7,054 nucleotides of DNA from an uncultured Chlamydiae bacterium (lineage in GTDB: Bacteria; Chlamydiota; Chlamydiia; Chlamydiales; CALBHK01): assembly GCA_937894565.1 (NCBI GenBank), contig CALBHK010000257.1, forward strand, positions 1 to 7,054, given 5' to 3'. The notes under the pieces were generated by a model. That model had not been told where the DNA came from. It was given only the letters and a program-made list of their open reading frames with translations, and ran no database searches. Shown here piece after piece: positions 5,712 through 7,054 of the stretch (positions are counted from its first letter, which is position 1; each line of letters begins with the position of its first letter). Made by a program: the position numbers and the translations under genes.

Positions 5712-5999
5712 TTATGCATTAGCTCGATCCAATGCATCCAAAATAGTCCTATACTTCTTGTCCCAATAAGCCTTCGCTGACTTAACTATGCCCCCTGTCC
5801 TAAAAGCAATCGCTTCTGCTTCGCGCTTGGTCATTTCATCCGGGTCGTCAAAACCAAACTTCCCATTTAAATACCATCGGTCGTTGCGGAAAACGACATA
5901 TGTTTCAATATCAAGAACCAACCCGCTCCCAGTGAGTCGTCCTTTAGCCTCGATAGCTTTCTTTTGAGCTTCGAGATCTCGTTTTAGTTCGTCGAACAT
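5712..5999 (-). CDS. 95-residue charged protein of unknown function
   Basis: The product is 95 residues from ATG at 5999. The first 20 residues (MFDELKRDLEAQKKAIEAKG) form a charged helix with coiled-coil character. A probable beta section follows (LVLDIETYVVFRNDRWYLNG), then a second charged helix (DEMTKREAEAIAFRTGGIVK) and a Lys/Arg/Asp-rich end. There is no Cys, signal peptide or membrane segment. The order helix, beta hairpin, helix would suit a small nucleic-acid or protein adaptor, but that is a guess. It lies 29 bp before the primase and 7 bp after its upstream neighbour, within the same array. Not recognised. Confidence 0.72.
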   Translation of the reverse strand: MFDELKRDLEAQKKAIEAKGRLTGSGLVLDIETYVVFRNDRWYLNGKFGFDDPDEMTKREAEAIAFRTGGIVKSAKAYWDKKYRTILDALDRANA

Positions 6000-6006
6000 G
6001 TTTCAA

Positions 6007-6222
6007 TTATTTCAGTGAAAAATACTCTTTTAGTTCTTGTTCGTAGTTGAAGTTCAATCCATCAACCAAATCTGCTATTTGGCGCAATGTGTGAGGTTCG
6101 AACCAGCCATCTCCTTGAAACTCAATATACCAAAACCCACTCACATCAAGAACTGCGTATGCAAGAACCTTGTTTTCGTGGATGATTTCGAGCATTCCAG
6201 GCTGTGTTTCTCTGGTTGTCAT
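6007..6222 (-). CDS. 71-residue protein of unknown function
   Basis: ATG at 6222-6220 begins one base after the upstream stop (TGACATG), supporting the start. The 71 residues have an N-terminal beta-like half (MLEIIHENKVLAYAVLDV, then GFWYIEFQGDGWF) and a helical second half (TLRQIADLVDGLNFNYEQEL). It is acidic, aromatic-rich and free of Cys. The strand-strand-helix layout resembles the small adaptor-like proteins common in phage early regions. No catalytic motif is visible, and I do not recognise the family. Confidence 0.7.
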   Translation of the reverse strand: MTTRETQPGMLEIIHENKVLAYAVLDVSGFWYIEFQGDGWFEPHTLRQIADLVDGLNFNYEQELKEYFSLK

Positions 6223-6223
6223 G

Positions 6224-6529
6224 TCAGTGATTTTCTTCTACGCACCCCAGGTCGTCGAACTGAAAGAAAATAAATGGTATGATTTTACGAAGTTCTTCGA
6301 CTTCGTAAATGTCGGTCTTGCCTACATACACGCTGTCAGCAAATACTTCTCTCCATGTTTTTAATGGAGTCCATCTCTTGATGACTTCTTTGTGTTTGTC
6401 CCAATATTCATCCTGCTTCAGCAAGAGGTCGTAAAGAACATCAATGTGTTCTTCTTTTTCGACATAGATGACGCCTTTTAGTTTTGTCCGCCATTTGCTT
6501 CCTCCGTTATAACTGACTTTTACTTCCAT
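6224..6529 (-). CDS. 101-residue protein of unknown function
   Basis: The product is 101 residues from ATG at 6529, overlapping the end of the upstream gene by 23 bp. It begins with a beta-like stretch (MEVKVSYNGGSKWRTKLKGV). A long amphipathic helical region follows (HIDVLYDLLLKQDEYWDKHK), then a Trp-containing basic stretch (RWTPLKTWREVFADSVYVGK) and a hydrophobic end (IIPFIFFQFDDLG). The hydrophobic end is too short and interrupted to be a confident membrane segment. A 10-bp palindrome abuts the start codon and a 9-bp inverted repeat lies inside the gene (6284-6309). Not recognised. Confidence 0.72.
   Translation of the reverse strand: MEVKVSYNGGSKWRTKLKGVIYVEKEEHIDVLYDLLLKQDEYWDKHKEVIKRWTPLKTWREVFADSVYVGKTDIYEVEELRKIIPFIFFQFDDLGCVEENH
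6284..6309. repeat. Perfect 9-bp inverted repeat with 8-nt loop
   Basis: TTTACGAAG at 6284-6292 is the exact reverse complement of CTTCGTAAA at 6301-6309, separated by TTCTTCGA. A shorter alternative hairpin (CGAAG with CTTCG, loop TT) is nested in the left part. It lies inside the coding region for the 101-residue protein, encoding YEVEELRK. There is no T-run next to it on either strand, so it is not a standard intrinsic terminator. It could be an mRNA hairpin, a protein-binding site or chance. Confidence 0.5.
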
Positions 6530-6743
6530 TAGTGATCACTGTTTGAACCCGAAGGTCATTCGCTAATTGCTTCATCCGGGCCAACATCTCTAATTGCACC
6601 CTGGAGCGACTTTCATCATCTCCTGATAGATGATTTTTGTCATGGTATTCAAGGGTTATTATTGACGAAAGTACGTCTATTTCGCCCATTAATTGCCGAA
6701 ACATGTAATCTGGGTTTCGGCCAGAAGTGTTTGATGGTTCCAT
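6507..6743 (-). CDS. 78-residue helical protein of unknown function
   Basis: The start chosen is ATG at 6743-6741, which shares a base with the upstream stop (TAATG), the same arrangement as at 4243 and 3355. An in-frame ATG at 6773 would add ten residues (MQSNSSKRQI) and create a 31-bp overlap, so it is less likely. The product is polar and mostly helical, with YMFRQLMGEIDVLSSIITLE and SRVQLEMLARMKQLANDLRV as the main helices, joined by an acidic loop (HLSGDDES). It has no Cys and no membrane segment. It may pack as a small helical dimer. Not recognised. Confidence 0.7.
   Translation of the reverse strand: MEPSNTSGRNPDYMFRQLMGEIDVLSSIITLEYHDKNHLSGDDESRSRVQLEMLARMKQLANDLRVQTVITNGSKSQL
6531..6540. 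promoter_or_regulatory. 10-bp perfect palindrome abutting a start codon
   Basis: AGTGATCACT is a perfect palindrome that ends two bases upstream of the ATG of the 101-residue gene on the minus strand and lies within the last codons of the preceding gene. Its position over the translation initiation region would suit a binding site for a dimeric regulator or an mRNA hairpin, but it is short enough to arise by chance and no second copy was seen. Confidence 0.25.
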
Positions 6744-7045
6744 TATCTGTCTTTTGGATGAGTTGGATTGCATCCGAGTTCAATTAGTTTGTGAAATGAT
6801 TTTTCTATGAGTGATTGCCACTCTCTTTCGGTGAGTCCAAAGTCCATCTCAAAGTCGATCTGAGGCTCGCCGAAGCCCATGGCTTCCTTTAAATAGTTAG
6901 CTGCGGTGTTCTTATCAACGTGTAGCTGACAGCCGTCTAAATACCCCTTATAGAGAACTACGATGTGCCCCATAAAATACCCCAACATCTTCTTTGTCGG
7001 AGAATTTAAGTGTTTGAGTTGTACGTAGTAGTCTCCATCTTCCAT
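6743..7045 (-). CDS. 100-residue protein of unknown function
   Basis: The product is 100 residues from ATG at 7045, nine bases from the window edge, with a purine-rich stretch (AAAAGAG) directly upstream on the coding strand. It begins MEDGDYYVQLKHLNSPTKKM, continues with a hydrophobic beta-like part (YFMGHIVVLYKGYLDG) and ends with an amphipathic helix (TEREWQSLIEKSFHKLIELG) and a short basic tail. It contains two Cys. The hydrophobic section is not long enough for a confident membrane span. It is the first complete gene of the visible part of the array. Not recognised. Confidence 0.7.
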   Translation of the reverse strand: MEDGDYYVQLKHLNSPTKKMLGYFMGHIVVLYKGYLDGCQLHVDKNTAANYLKEAMGFGEPQIDFEMDFGLTEREWQSLIEKSFHKLIELGCNPTHPKDR

Positions 7046-7054
7046 CTCTTTTAG

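Noticed and set aside
6037..6364. Two plus-strand frames
   Set aside because: They are antisense to the 71- and 101-residue genes, which show regular spacing and start positions within the array.

Overview
The window joins two unrelated kinds of DNA. Positions 1 to about 600-650 look like the end of a macronuclear nanochromosome from a hypotrich/stichotrich ciliate (Oxytricha/Stylonychia type). It opens with a perfect 36-nt (C4A4)4C4 telomere, followed by a short AT-rich leader and a plus-strand reading frame that stays open only if TAA and TAG are read as glutamine, with TGA as stop. Positions from about 650 to 7054 look like mobile DNA, probably a prophage, phage or integrative element, from a Bacteroidota-like bacterium. 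The genes there are tightly packed, all lie on the minus strand and use ordinary stop codons. Two encode exported proteins whose signal peptides end in SAQ or MAQ, as is common in Bacteroidota.

Layout of the bacterial part in transcription order (right to left): five small proteins of unknown function (7045-5712); a DnaG-type primase (5682-4243); a small unknown protein (4243-4037); an integral membrane protein (4014-3355); a Cys-rich small gene with an apparent one-base frameshift (3355-3145); an 85-residue unknown (3143-2886); a tyrosine recombinase without the usual N-terminal DNA-binding domain (2889-1999); a small SH3-like protein (2005-1823); a secreted protein (1826-1272); a 72-residue protein (1275-1057); a small exported protein (1066-770); a 37-residue single-pass membrane peptide (777-664); and the first codons of one more gene, cut off at the join. 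Most neighbours overlap by ATGA or TAATG or lie within 30 bp, so the array is probably one polycistronic unit with translational coupling. No promoter or terminator is evident inside it.

The primase and the recombinase are the only genes with a firm biochemical assignment. Together they suggest a replication and integration segment of a mobile element, followed by a short accessory group of exported and membrane proteins.

Two observations stand out. One is the telomere-capped ciliate/bacterial junction itself: a library or assembly chimera is the default explanation, and real foreign DNA on a ciliate chromosome is the exciting but less likely one. The other is a short word, YCAKCCGGG, which occurs 12 times across the bacterial part in both orientations and several reading frames, and not at all in the ciliate part.
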